The translations under genes and the position numbers were made by a program. Under the pieces are notes generated by a model that had not been told where the DNA came from, made no database searches, and saw nothing but the letters and a program-made list of their open reading frames with translations. Source: Roseobacter cerasinus (GTDB lineage: Bacteria > Pseudomonadota > Alphaproteobacteria > Rhodobacterales > Rhodobacteraceae). Taken from it: a stretch of 64,000 nucleotides of DNA. The stretch covers positions 186,001 through 250,000 of the forward strand of contig NZ_BLIV01000006.1 of assembly GCF_009811755.1 (NCBI RefSeq), in the 5' to 3' direction. Each line of letters begins with the position of its first letter. Position 1 is the stretch's first letter. Positions 1-8,548 of this stretch are shown piece after piece.

Positions 1-56
1 CAAAGTAACCAGTTGATCGTTCGCGCCTGTTTCCTCCCTGAATGGCGCACAATTGG

Positions 57-90
57 AGAGCGGGCTTTTTAAAGCCCGCTCTTTCTTTTT
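57..90 (+). terminator. Rho-independent terminator of the gene upstream of the window
   Basis: A perfect 12-base stem (AGAGCGGGCTTT paired with AAAGCCCGCTCT, 2-base loop) is followed by TTCTTTTT. It must end a plus-strand transcript that starts left of the window. Because phaR follows, a phasin gene (phaP) is a plausible upstream neighbour, but that is inference. Confidence 0.85.
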
Positions 91-141
91 GAAAAACCCT
101 GTCCTAAGCTGCAGTGCAGCACTGGATCCGGGAGACGTGTC

Positions 142-699
142 ATGGCTGAAAAAGACAAACCACTGTTGATCAAGCGCTATGCCAGCCGACGCCTCTACAA
201 CACCGAGACCAGCGACTATGTGACCCTGGAGGATATCGCGACCCTCATCCGCGAAGGGCGTGAGGTTCAGATCGTTGATCTGAAGTCGGGCGATGACCTC
301 ACCCGGCAGTATCTTCTGCAGATCATCGCGGAGCATGAGAGCCGGGGCGAGAGCGTGCTGCCGGTGGACGTTCTGAACGATCTGGTGCGCAGCTACATGA
401 CCCCGGGCGCCAGCGTCGTGCCGCAGTTTCTGCAGGCGTCGTTCGAGATGCTGCGCGACGGTCAGAGCCAGATGATGGATAAGATGACTGCGATGAACCC
501 GATGGCGAAGATGCCGGGGTTCGAACTGATGCAAGCGCAGCAAGAGGCGTTTATGAAGGCCATGACCGGCGGGCTGGCTGGCGGCAGCGGTTGGAGCGCG
601 CCTGATGGCGACGAGGACGAGCCCGAAAAGGGCGAAGACCTCGACGCCATAAAGCAGCAGCTCGCAGATTTGCAGGACAAGCTGTCCAAGCTGAAATAG
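142..699 (+). CDS. phaR: Polyhydroxyalkanoate synthesis repressor PhaR
   Basis: This 185-residue protein is a DNA- and PHB-binding regulator that represses phasin and PHA synthesis genes until polymer granules titrate it away. The N-terminal half carries the conserved PhaR DNA-binding domain, with the signature IKRYASRRLYNTETSDYVTL at about residues 10-29, followed by the PHB accumulation regulatory domain around residues 70-110. The C-terminus (about 145-185) is acidic and then a short coiled coil (LADLQDKLSKLK). A GGGAG ribosome binding site lies 9 bases before the ATG. It sits behind a strong terminator, so it is probably its own transcription unit, and it converges on the aminotransferase gene with only 3 bases between stops. 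Confidence 0.93.
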   Translation: MAEKDKPLLIKRYASRRLYNTETSDYVTLEDIATLIREGREVQIVDLKSGDDLTRQYLLQIIAEHESRGESVLPVDVLNDLVRSYMTPGASVVPQFLQASFEMLRDGQSQMMDKMTAMNPMAKMPGFELMQAQQEAFMKAMTGGLAGGSGWSAPDGDEDEPEKGEDLDAIKQQLADLQDKLSKLK

Positions 700-702
700 G
701 CG

Positions 703-1890
703 TCAGGCGACGGCGGGCCGGGCCTCTTCGGTCACGCTGTCGATGGCGGTCAGTAGCACATCCACAACTGCATCCAGCTCTTCCATGCTAAGCCGTACGG
801 GAAGCCGCACATCACAGGCGCGCATCAGCATCGCACGGGTGCGCGGCAACTCGGGCAGGTCTTCGATGAACTGCCAGTTCCAGAAGGCGCGTGCGTTGTC
901 CGAGCTTTGACCAAAGACCTGAACCTTCACGCCCGCAGCATCCGCTGCCCGCGCGAAGGCTGCAACCGTGGCCTCATCCACATTGACGATATTGAACTGA
1001 ATACTGTCAGGCGCGCGCTCTTCCCCGTCGAGCGGTGCAGGCACGTCGATGAAAGGCGAGTTATTCAACCGCTCAGCCACATAGTCGTGGTTCCGCCGCC
1101 CATCGCGGACCCGCTGTGGCAAAGCCTCCAACTGCGGGCGGATCAGCGCCGCTGAGAGGTTGTTCAGCCGCAGATTGTACAACGGCAGCCGGTTCTGATG
1201 ACGCGCAAAGGCGTCGAGCAGCACGGGGTGTTTCTTCCAGTTGTGCTCATAGGCGCCCGACATGATGATCGCGCGGGCCACCAGATCGGCGTCATCTGTG
1301 ATCAGAATGCCACCTTCGCCTGCGTTCACCATCTTGTAGGACTGGAAGGAGAAACAGCCGATCCTGCCCATCGTCCCAATCTTCTGGCCGCGCCACAGGG
1401 TGCCCAGCGAATGCGCCGCATCCTCGATCACGGGCACATCCGCTGCCTCACAGAGCGCCATGATCGCATCCATGTCCGAGGTATGCCCGCGCATATGGCT
1501 GATGATCACCGCCTGCGCCTGAGGCAGCTTGGCCGCGAAATCCGCGATATCGATGCGGTAGTTCTCACCCACTTCACAGAGCAGCGGCACACAATCCGCA
1601 TGGATCACCGAAGACGGCACAGCCGCAAAGGTGAACCCGGGGATTAACACCCCTGCGCCGCGCGGCAGGTTCAGCGCTTTCAGCGAGAGAAACAGCGCCG
1701 CCGAACAGGATGACACCGCCAGCGCATATTTGCTGCCCATCATCGCCGCGAACTCCGCCTCCAACAAGGCAACCGGCGCGTCCGATGGGGCCGTATAGCG
1801 GAACAGATCGCCACTCTGCAGCAGCCGGTCAATCTCGGCCCGCGCGGCCTCGGGGATCGGCTCTGCCGCATGCATATCGGGCAATGTCAT
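703..1890 (-). CDS. DegT/DnrJ/EryC1/StrS-family PLP aminotransferase
   Basis: This is a 395-residue fold-type I PLP enzyme of the DegT/AHBA-synthase family, which usually aminates keto-sugars or related carbonyls. Visible motifs are the N-terminal substrate region FRYTAPSDAPVALLEAEFA, the SSCSAALFLSLKAL segment that holds the cofactor phosphate, DAAHSLG with the pyridine-binding Asp, and FSFQSYKMVNAGEGG with the Schiff-base Lys. The start is supported by AAGGAA 7 bases upstream of the ATG. It is the last gene of a minus-strand run, 87 bases after the PuuB-like oxidase, so it may be co-transcribed with the amine catabolic genes. It could equally be an independent sugar aminotransferase; no nucleotide-sugar genes are nearby. 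Substrate unknown. Confidence 0.85.
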   Translation of the reverse strand: MTLPDMHAAEPIPEAARAEIDRLLQSGDLFRYTAPSDAPVALLEAEFAAMMGSKYALAVSSCSAALFLSLKALNLPRGAGVLIPGFTFAAVPSSVIHADCVPLLCEVGENYRIDIADFAAKLPQAQAVIISHMRGHTSDMDAIMALCEAADVPVIEDAAHSLGTLWRGQKIGTMGRIGCFSFQSYKMVNAGEGGILITDDADLVARAIIMSGAYEHNWKKHPVLLDAFARHQNRLPLYNLRLNNLSAALIRPQLEALPQRVRDGRRNHDYVAERLNNSPFIDVPAPLDGEERAPDSIQFNIVNVDEATVAAFARAADAAGVKVQVFGQSSDNARAFWNWQFIEDLPELPRTRAMLMRACDVRLPVRLSMEELDAVVDVLLTAIDSVTEEARPAVA

Positions 1891-1977
1891 ATTCGGATTT
1901 CCTTAATGTGACTTTCCGAAATACTAAAACAATCGCTGAGTGTGGCCAAGTGAATAGTTTGTGACGCCGCGTGCCGC

Positions 1978-3282
1978 TCAGACACCCAGCCGGTCGCGCA
2001 GCGCATACCAGCTCATCGCCAGCACCAGCAGCGGCGTGCGCAACGCCCCGCCACCGGGGAACGCGGGCGTCGGCACGCAGCCCATGGTGTCGAACCCATC
2101 GGTTTGCCCGGCGATGGCATCCGCCATCAGCTTGCCCGCATGGGTCGCTGTGCCCAACCCATGGCCGGAGTAGCCCGAGGCCGACAGCACAGTGGGCGCC
2201 ACCCGCGCCAGATAGGGAAAGCGCTTCATTGTGATGCCCAGGGTCCCGCCCCAGGCATAGTCGATCCGGACGTCTTTCAAATGCGGGAAGACGATTTCCA
2301 TCGGCTTGCGCACCGTGGCGGCGATGTTGCGGGGGAACCTGTAGCCATAGCTCTCGCCCCCGCCAAAGAGCAGCCGCCCATCGTGGCTCAGCCGGAAGTA
2401 GTTCACCACAAACCGGCTGTCCGCCACGGCCACATCGCGCGTCAGCACCCTGCGTGTGTCTTCCCCCAGCGGCTCGGTCGCCACGATGAAATTGTTGATC
2501 GGCATCACGCGCGCCGACACCTTCGGCGCCAGCGACGACAGATACCCGTTGCACGCCAGAATTACATGATCCGCGATGACCCGGCCCGTATCTGTGTGCA
2601 CGACCGCAGGCGTGCCATGCTCTAGCCGCTGCACATGTGATCGCTCATAAATCTCAGCGCCCGCGTCTCGCGCGGCGCGCGCCAGCCCCAAAGCAAAAGC
2701 CAACGGGTGTAAATGCGCCGCCCCCATATCCAAAACCCCCCCCTTATAGTCTGGCGAGGGGCAGAGCGCATGACAGGCCTCCGCATCCAGCGTTTCAAGC
2801 TGCGAATATCCATAGGCGTCAGACAGGTGCCCGGCATAGTCGTGTAACGCATCGACGTCCGACGCATGGGATGCCGCATAGGCAACGCCCGGCTTCAGAT
2901 GACAGTCAATGCCGTGCTCGCGAACCAGCGATTTCACCAACCCCTTAGCGTCCTCGGCCAGATCCCACAGGGCACGTGCCTGGGTCTCCCCGACCATACG
3001 CTCCAGTGTGTCCTGCTCGACGCGTTGGCCGCTGCCCAGTTGCCCGCCATTGCGCCCCGAGGCACCAAAACCGACCCGATGCGCCTCCAGAACCACCACG
3101 CGCCGCCCAGCCTGTGCCAGATGCAGCGCGGCGGAAAGCCCTGTGTATCCGGCACCAACCACACAGACATCGGCCCGCACGTCCCCTTGAAGACTGTCAA
3201 ACGGCGGCAAGGCCGGGGTGCTCGCCGCATACCAGCTGCTCGGATACGCCCCGACCTGATCATTGGCATAAAGCAGGTTCAA
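1978..3282 (-). CDS. FAD-dependent oxidase, gamma-glutamylputrescine oxidase-like (PuuB family)
   Basis: A 434-residue DAO-family flavoprotein. The Rossmann dinucleotide motif VVGAGYTGLSAALHLA is at about residues 41-56, and GFGASGRNGGQLGSG at 72-86 is typical of the PuuB/OrdL group. FAD-binding residues recur near the C-terminus (ASGYSGHGLGTATHAGKLMA). Members oxidise the amine of gamma-glutamyl-polyamines to the aldehyde with release of ammonia and hydrogen peroxide. It lies 51 bases downstream of a glutamine-synthetase-like gene and beyond an amidotransferase gene, the gene set of the Puu pathway in Escherichia coli. Family and context agree; the actual amine is not known. Confidence 0.85.
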   Translation of the reverse strand: MNLLYANDQVGAYPSSWYAASTPALPPFDSLQGDVRADVCVVGAGYTGLSAALHLAQAGRRVVVLEAHRVGFGASGRNGGQLGSGQRVEQDTLERMVGETQARALWDLAEDAKGLVKSLVREHGIDCHLKPGVAYAASHASDVDALHDYAGHLSDAYGYSQLETLDAEACHALCPSPDYKGGVLDMGAAHLHPLAFALGLARAARDAGAEIYERSHVQRLEHGTPAVVHTDTGRVIADHVILACNGYLSSLAPKVSARVMPINNFIVATEPLGEDTRRVLTRDVAVADSRFVVNYFRLSHDGRLLFGGGESYGYRFPRNIAATVRKPMEIVFPHLKDVRIDYAWGGTLGITMKRFPYLARVAPTVLSASGYSGHGLGTATHAGKLMADAIAGQTDGFDTMGCVPTPAFPGGGALRTPLLVLAMSWYALRDRLGV

Positions 3283-3333
3283 AGGACCCCCTTCATTGTT
3301 CCCAAAATATGCAATCCCAAGCCAGCAACCTGC

Positions 3334-4692
3334 CTAGACATTGAGCAGCAAGTGCTCCCGCTCCCAAGGCGAGATCACCTGCAGGAACTCATCGTATTCC
3401 GCCCGTTTCACAATGGAATAGACGCGCGCAAACTCCGGGCCCAGCACCTCATGCAGCGCTGTTGCCTCTTCGAAAAGATCGAGGGCAGAGCCCAGAACCC
3501 GCGGAATATCCCCCTCCCCATGATAGGCATCGCCTTTGAACTCCGGGGCAGGATCTTTCTGCTCAACCAGCCCAAGATACCCGCAGGCAAGGCTCGTCGC
3601 GATGCCCAGATAAGGGTTGCAATCCATCCCGGTCAGACGGTTCTCCACGCGCCGGGCCTCGGGGCTCGAAAGTGGAATCCGAATGCCGGTGGTGCGATTG
3701 TCCCGCCCCCATTGCAGGTTGATCGGTGCTGCCTGATCCTTCACATACCGCCGGTAGCTGTTCACGTAAGGCGCAATGACCGCCATGGCCGCTGGCATAT
3801 GTGTCTGCAGACCGGCGATCATATGCTGGAACGCGGGCGTCTCCTCCCCATCCGGGCCGGAAAAGATGTTGGCGCCACTCTCCGCATCCAGAACCGAGTG
3901 ATGGATATGCATCGCACTGCCTGGTTCGTCAGCAATCGGTTTCGCCATGAAGGTGGCAAAGCAGTCATGCCGCAGCGCCGCCTCCCGGATCAGCCGTTTG
4001 AAATAAAACACTTCATCCGCCAGCTTGACCGGATCGCCATGACGCAGATTGATCTCCAACTGCCCCGCGCCCCCCTCTTGCGTGATCCCGTCGATCTCGA
4101 ACCCCTGCGCCTCGGCGAAATCATAGATGTCGTCGATCACCGGGCCAAATTCGTCCACCGCTGTCATTGAATAGGCCTGCCGCGCTGCGGCCGGCCGGCC
4201 CGAGCGGCCCATCATCGGTTCGATCTCATGGGCGGGGTCGATGTTGCGCGCGACCAGAAAGAACTCCATCTCCGGTGCCACCACCGGTTTCCACCCCTTG
4301 TCGCGATAAAGCTGGCAGACCCGTTTCAACACATTGCGCGGACTGAAGGGCACCGGCAGGTCCGCCCGGTCATAGGCGTCGTGAATCACCTGCAGGGTCC
4401 AGTCACCCGTCCAGGGCGCCGCTGTTGCCGTACTCATGTCCGGTTTAAGGATCATGTCTTTCTCGATGAACCCATCCTCGCCTGCGGCTTCACCCCAGTC
4501 GCCCGTAATCGTCTGGTAGAAAATGCTGTCAGGCAGATGAAAATAGTCCTGCCGCGCGAATTTCGACGCGGGCACCGCCTTGCCGCGCGCAATGCCCGGC
4601 AGGTCAGAGATGATGCATTCCACCTCATCCAACCGGCGGCCTTCCAGATAGACCTGAGCCGCCGCAGGCAGGGTGTTTGTCCAGTCAGCCAT
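3334..4692 (-). CDS. Glutamine-synthetase-family ligase, PuuA-like (second paralogue)
   Basis: A 452-residue glutamine synthetase fold enzyme of the PuuA group, which joins glutamate to an amine in an ATP-dependent reaction. Visible are the catalytic acid segment APEMEFFLVARN, the glutamate/ATP segment EGGAGQLEINLRHGD, the metal-site HIHHSVLD and the phosphate-binding NRTTGIRIPLSSPEARRVE. It shares its start codon region with the stop of the amidotransferase gene upstream (1-base overlap at 4692), so the two are translationally coupled. It is one of two glutamine-synthetase-like genes in this operon; the other is at 5377-6711. Confidence 0.88.
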   Translation of the reverse strand: MADWTNTLPAAAQVYLEGRRLDEVECIISDLPGIARGKAVPASKFARQDYFHLPDSIFYQTITGDWGEAAGEDGFIEKDMILKPDMSTATAAPWTGDWTLQVIHDAYDRADLPVPFSPRNVLKRVCQLYRDKGWKPVVAPEMEFFLVARNIDPAHEIEPMMGRSGRPAAARQAYSMTAVDEFGPVIDDIYDFAEAQGFEIDGITQEGGAGQLEINLRHGDPVKLADEVFYFKRLIREAALRHDCFATFMAKPIADEPGSAMHIHHSVLDAESGANIFSGPDGEETPAFQHMIAGLQTHMPAAMAVIAPYVNSYRRYVKDQAAPINLQWGRDNRTTGIRIPLSSPEARRVENRLTGMDCNPYLGIATSLACGYLGLVEQKDPAPEFKGDAYHGEGDIPRVLGSALDLFEEATALHEVLGPEFARVYSIVKRAEYDEFLQVISPWEREHLLLNV

Positions 4693-5369
4693 CAGGCCCT
4701 CTCTTTCCTGTAAAACGCAGCCATCATGTCGGCCACCTGCATGCGGTCAGTTGGCTTATCCAGACGCGCGTTGGCCGCCTCCAGCAGCGCGTCGGGCACA
4801 ACGCCCTTGCCCCGCGTGCGGATCAACCCGTTGATGAAATCCGAGCCGTATTCTGGATGCGGCTGAATGGTCCAGATCAGGTCTCCATAAAGCAACCCGG
4901 CGTTTTCGCAAAAGGCGTTGCTGGCAAAAACCTCTGCAGCCTCCGGTTTCTCCACCACCTGATCCTGGTGCCAGGCATTCACCGCCACGCGCCGCCCGCC
5001 CATGTCATATTCTGTCCGCCCCACAGCCCAGCCTCCGCTGAACTTCTCAACCCGGCCGCCCATCGCCTGCGCGATGATCTGATGGCCAAAACAGACACCG
5101 ATCATCGGGCGCCTCGCCGCATGCGCTGCGCGGATGAACGCCTCCAGCGGCGGGATCCAGTCGTGCTCCTCATAGGCCCCGTGTTTCGAGCCGGTGATCA
5201 GCCAGCCGTCGGCCTCCCCAACGCTCTCCGGAAAATCGCCATCGCAGACCGACCACCCCTGGAACGTAAAGCTGTGACCCTCCAGCAACCGCGCGAAGTA
5301 CTGATCATAGAGCCCTCCGTCCCGCATCGTGTCGGGTGGGTGTCCCGTGATCAGAATACCGATTTTCAT
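4692..5369 (-). CDS. Class I glutamine amidotransferase-like hydrolase
   Basis: A 225-residue GATase1 domain protein. The nucleophile elbow GVCFGHQIIAQAMGG holds the Cys, and IQPHPEYGSDF holds the His-Glu pair, so the triad looks complete. No synthetase domain is attached. In a gene cluster with PuuA-like and PuuB-like enzymes its expected job is to hydrolyse a gamma-glutamyl intermediate, as PuuD does, although the sequence resembles the GMP-synthase type more than PuuD. The start is placed at the ATG giving MKIGILITGHPPD, which begins directly with the first strand of the fold; the frame is open 33 bases further upstream but that part overlaps the preceding stop. Confidence 0.85.
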   Translation of the reverse strand: MKIGILITGHPPDTMRDGGLYDQYFARLLEGHSFTFQGWSVCDGDFPESVGEADGWLITGSKHGAYEEHDWIPPLEAFIRAAHAARRPMIGVCFGHQIIAQAMGGRVEKFSGGWAVGRTEYDMGGRRVAVNAWHQDQVVEKPEAAEVFASNAFCENAGLLYGDLIWTIQPHPEYGSDFINGLIRTRGKGVVPDALLEAANARLDKPTDRMQVADMMAAFYRKERA

Positions 5370-5376
5370 AACTGCC

Positions 5377-6711
5377 TCACACCGTGTCCAGATAGATGGC
5401 AACCTGTTCTTCCGGAGAAAGCTCTTGCATGTAGTGCAACTCCTGCCGCTTTGTCAGAACAAGATTGCGGATCAGGTCCGGGGCGAAGATACGCGCAATC
5501 TCGGGGCTGCTATCAAACGCGTCAATGGCGCTGGCCCAGTCGCCGGGGATCTGCGGCAGATCTGCGGCATATGCATTCCCGGTGATCGGCGCAGGCGGCT
5601 CAGCTGCGTCCTCGATCCCCGACATGGCGGCGCCCAAAACGGCGGCCAACATGAGATACGGGTTGACGTCGCCACCGGCGGTCCGGTGCTCGATGCGCCG
5701 GGCCGCCGGCGCCCCCGACGGAATGCGGATGGCCGAGGTGCGGTTCTCATAGGCCCAGCTGATGCCCGTCGGCGCATGTGACCCGGGCACCATCCGATCA
5801 AAACTGTTGGCATGCGGCGCGAAAATCAGCGCAGAGCCCGGCATCGCCACAAGGCATCCCGCCACCGCGTGGCGCAGCGCGGCCGTGCCCTCCGGCCCAC
5901 CGTTGTCGAAGATGTTGCAACCTTCCGCGTCCAGCACAGAGAAATGCACATGCAGGCCGGAGCCCGAGTAGTCCGGGTAAGGCTTCGCCATAAAGCTTGC
6001 CGCAAACCCGTGTTTGCGCGCCATGCCCTTGACCAGCATCTTGAACAGCCAGGCGTCATCCGCCGCACGCAGGGCATCCTCCCCATGCATCAGGTTGATC
6101 TCGAATTGTCCCAGCCCCGCCTCGGAAATGGCGGTGTCTGCGGGAATGTCCATCTCCTCGCATGCATCATAGAGATCGGTGAAAAACCCGTCGAACTGAT
6201 CCAGCGCGCGCAAACTCAGGATCTCTCCCGCCACCCGGCGCTTGCCCGAGCGGGGGGAGGGCGGCACCTGGAGGTTGCGCCCGGAATCGTCGATCAGGAA
6301 GAACTCCAACTCAACCGCGCAGACCGGCGTAAGCCCGCGTTCGGTGTATCGATCTAGCACCGCGCGCAGCGCATGGCGCGGATCGCCGTCATAGGGTCGC
6401 CCATCTTCGTGAAACATCCAGATTGGCAACAGCGCCGTGGGGGCGTCCAGCCAGGGCATGGGCACAAAGCCGCGTTCAGTGGGCTTCAACACACCGTCCC
6501 GATCACCGCTCTCAAAGACCAGGGGGCTGTCGTCAATGTCTTCGCCCCAGATGTCGAGATTGAGCACCGACATGGGAAAGCGCGTCCCGCCCTCAATGGC
6601 CTTGTCGGCAAAACGGGCCGGAATGCGTTTGCCCCGCGCCTGCCCGTTGAGATCAGAGGCCGCCACGCGGATCGCGCGGACATGCGGGTTCTTGCGGAGC
6701 CAGTTCTTCAT
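5377..6711 (-). CDS. Glutamine-synthetase-family ligase, PuuA-like (first paralogue)
   Basis: A 444-residue glutamine synthetase fold protein. Key segments are CAVELEFFLIDD, SEAGLGQFEINLMHGED, HVHFSVLD, and YENRTSAIRIPSGAPAARRIE, all expected for an active gamma-glutamyl ligase. It starts MKNWLRKNPHVRAIRVAASD, lacking the N-terminal oligomer extension of nitrogen-assimilating GlnA. It is transcribed between the ABC permease gene (77 bases upstream) and the amidotransferase (7 bases downstream). The two paralogues differ clearly in sequence, so they probably accept different amines or form a mixed complex; neither has been shown. Confidence 0.88.
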   Translation of the reverse strand: MKNWLRKNPHVRAIRVAASDLNGQARGKRIPARFADKAIEGGTRFPMSVLNLDIWGEDIDDSPLVFESGDRDGVLKPTERGFVPMPWLDAPTALLPIWMFHEDGRPYDGDPRHALRAVLDRYTERGLTPVCAVELEFFLIDDSGRNLQVPPSPRSGKRRVAGEILSLRALDQFDGFFTDLYDACEEMDIPADTAISEAGLGQFEINLMHGEDALRAADDAWLFKMLVKGMARKHGFAASFMAKPYPDYSGSGLHVHFSVLDAEGCNIFDNGGPEGTAALRHAVAGCLVAMPGSALIFAPHANSFDRMVPGSHAPTGISWAYENRTSAIRIPSGAPAARRIEHRTAGGDVNPYLMLAAVLGAAMSGIEDAAEPPAPITGNAYAADLPQIPGDWASAIDAFDSSPEIARIFAPDLIRNLVLTKRQELHYMQELSPEEQVAIYLDTV

Positions 6712-6788
6712 GTCTCACCGGTGGGTGGGCTGCCGCGCGGCCCAGGCCAGTGCCCGCCCCACGGATAATTTGATCAAATTCAGGGATA

Positions 6789-7595
6789 CTATCGGATCAG
6801 GTTTGGGCGCAACCTTATTTTGCGTCGCATGGTCTGCGGCAAGTGCCGGTTCAACCGTTTGTTCACGAAACCGAAAACACCAATGACAACCAGCGTCAGA
6901 AGGATGAAGTAGAACGCCAGAATGGGGTAGGGCACGAAGGGGTTGAAGGTCTTGTCGGCGAAGTATTGTGCATAGTAGAGCGCGTCGCCCCGCTGCTGCC
7001 AGGCGGGAAACCCCGAGAAGAACACAAGAGCCGTGGCGTGGAACAGAAAGATCGCCTCATTGGTATAGGCGGGCCAGGCCAGCCGCAGCATCGTGGGCCA
7101 GATGATCCGCCGGAACCGGGCCCAGCCGGACAGCCCATAGGCATCCGCCGCCTCGGTGTCGCCCTTTGGGATCGATTGCAGCGCGCCATAGAAAATCTCG
7201 CCCGAATAGGCTGCCGTGTTAAAAAACAGCACAATCAGCGCGCCAAGCCAGGCAGCTGTGAACGGGTCGAAAATCGGTGAGACCGACTTGAGGTTGAGGA
7301 AGAGGAAATAGGCGAAAAAGAACTGAACAAAGAGCGGTGAGCCGCGGAACAGAAAGATGAACCACTCTGCCGGTTTGCGCAGCAGCGGGCGCGGCGAGGC
7401 CTTGCCCATCGCAAGGGCCGTGGCCAGAAAGAACCCCATCAACAGTGCGACAATCCCGAAATACACATTCCACAGCATGCCGGAGCCGATCAGCGTGAAC
7501 TGCTGACAGAGCGTGAAATCTTCCCGTGGCAGCAGTCGCTCGCCGATGCCGATGGCCCGCAAGCCGTAGTCCTGAATGGTTTGCAGGCAGCTCAC
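6789..7595 (-). CDS. Polar amino acid/amine ABC transporter permease (HisM/GlnP type), second subunit
   Basis: A 268-residue inner-membrane permease with about five hydrophobic segments. The cytoplasmic EAA loop reads EAADAYGLSGWARFRRIIWP. The start is placed at a GTG whose codon overlaps the stop of the upstream permease in a GTGA arrangement; an open frame continues 46 codons further upstream but inside the neighbour and without homologous character. It pairs with the next permease to form the channel of a polar-amino-acid-type importer. Confidence 0.9.
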   Translation of the reverse strand: MSCLQTIQDYGLRAIGIGERLLPREDFTLCQQFTLIGSGMLWNVYFGIVALLMGFFLATALAMGKASPRPLLRKPAEWFIFLFRGSPLFVQFFFAYFLFLNLKSVSPIFDPFTAAWLGALIVLFFNTAAYSGEIFYGALQSIPKGDTEAADAYGLSGWARFRRIIWPTMLRLAWPAYTNEAIFLFHATALVFFSGFPAWQQRGDALYYAQYFADKTFNPFVPYPILAFYFILLTLVVIGVFGFVNKRLNRHLPQTMRRKIRLRPNLIR

Positions 7596-8479
7596 GCTGT
7601 GGCTGCCTTGCGCTGCGCTTCGCCCGCTGCCGTGGCCTGGCCCTTCGTCAGCCGCGCCATGATCCGGCTCAGCACAATCTCGGACAGCCGGGTGAAGAGC
7701 AGGTAGAACACCAGGAGCGCCAGAAAGTACCACATGCGCCAGTCCCCATGTGGATAATCGGTGAAACGGGGGGTCTTGGTGCCACCCAACTCACGCGCCC
7801 AATAGACGATATCTTCGATGCCCAGCAGAAAGAGCAGCGGCGTCGCCTTGATCAGCACCATCCACAGGTTGCTGAGCCCGGGCAGCGCGTAGACCCACAT
7901 TTGCGGCACAAGTACGCGCCAGAACGTCTGGCGTTGCGACATGCCATAGGCTTCGGCGGTCTCCAGCTGCGCCCGCGGCACCGCGCGCATCGCGCCAAAC
8001 AGAACATTGGCCGCAAAAGCGCCAAAGACGATGGCAAAGGTCAGCACCGCAAGTGCAAACCCATAGGTCTCATGCATCCATTGCGGCGCGCTGCCCAGCG
8101 GCATCTTCGCCGCCTGACAGACCACAAAGTCATTGCCCTGCCGGATGGGTTCAGACCATTCCGGGCACAGCGTCTTATGGCGTAGATATTCGATACCCTG
8201 ATCCAGCGCGATCACGAAGAACAGGAAAAAGGCCACGTCAGGCACGCCCCGGACAATCGCAATGTAGCCTTTGCCGAACCACTGGAGCGGCAGGATATGA
8301 GAGCGTGATGCCAAAGCCCCGCCAAACCCGAAGGCCAAGGCAAGCGGCGCCGTGATGGCCAGCAGGATCAGCACGGTGAAGACCGAGTAGTAGATCGCCA
8401 TGTGCTTACCGGTGGTCAGATAGCACGCCATCCATTGCCAATCGGGTAATACGCTGGGATCGACACAAAAATTGAACAT
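7592..8479 (-). CDS. Polar amino acid/amine ABC transporter permease (HisQ/GlnP type), first subunit
   Basis: A 295-residue permease with an N-terminal segment (MFNFCVDPSVLPDWQWMACY), several membrane helices and an EAA loop ETAEAYGMSQRQTFWRVLVP. Between the helices is a longer periplasmic insert (about residues 85-125), also seen in some ArtQ/HisQ relatives. The stop overlaps the start of the second permease by 4 bases, which indicates coupled translation and a heterodimeric channel. Confidence 0.9.
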   Translation of the reverse strand: MFNFCVDPSVLPDWQWMACYLTTGKHMAIYYSVFTVLILLAITAPLALAFGFGGALASRSHILPLQWFGKGYIAIVRGVPDVAFFLFFVIALDQGIEYLRHKTLCPEWSEPIRQGNDFVVCQAAKMPLGSAPQWMHETYGFALAVLTFAIVFGAFAANVLFGAMRAVPRAQLETAEAYGMSQRQTFWRVLVPQMWVYALPGLSNLWMVLIKATPLLFLLGIEDIVYWARELGGTKTPRFTDYPHGDWRMWYFLALLVFYLLFTRLSEIVLSRIMARLTKGQATAAGEAQRKAATA

Positions 8480-8498
8480 AAAATGGCAGCCTGGCTTC

Positions 8499-8529
8499 GC
8501 CTGGGCGCGACACTCCTCCGCGCCCAGGC
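8499..8529 (-). terminator. Intercistronic hairpin between binding-protein and permease genes
   Basis: GCCTGGGCGCG at 8499-8509 pairs perfectly with CGCGCCCAGGC at 8519-8529 across a 9-base loop. No U-run follows, so it is more likely a processing or mRNA-stabilising stem than a full terminator. Such stems after binding-protein genes commonly keep binding-protein mRNA more abundant than permease mRNA; that role here is inferred from position. Confidence 0.6.
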
Positions 8530-8548
8530 CTGATCTATGATATTGTGA

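Noticed and set aside
2866-4170. Open frame of over 430 codons antisense to the oxidase and ligase genes
   Set aside because: Spans two real genes and the gap between them on the other strand; no domain and no ribosome binding site.
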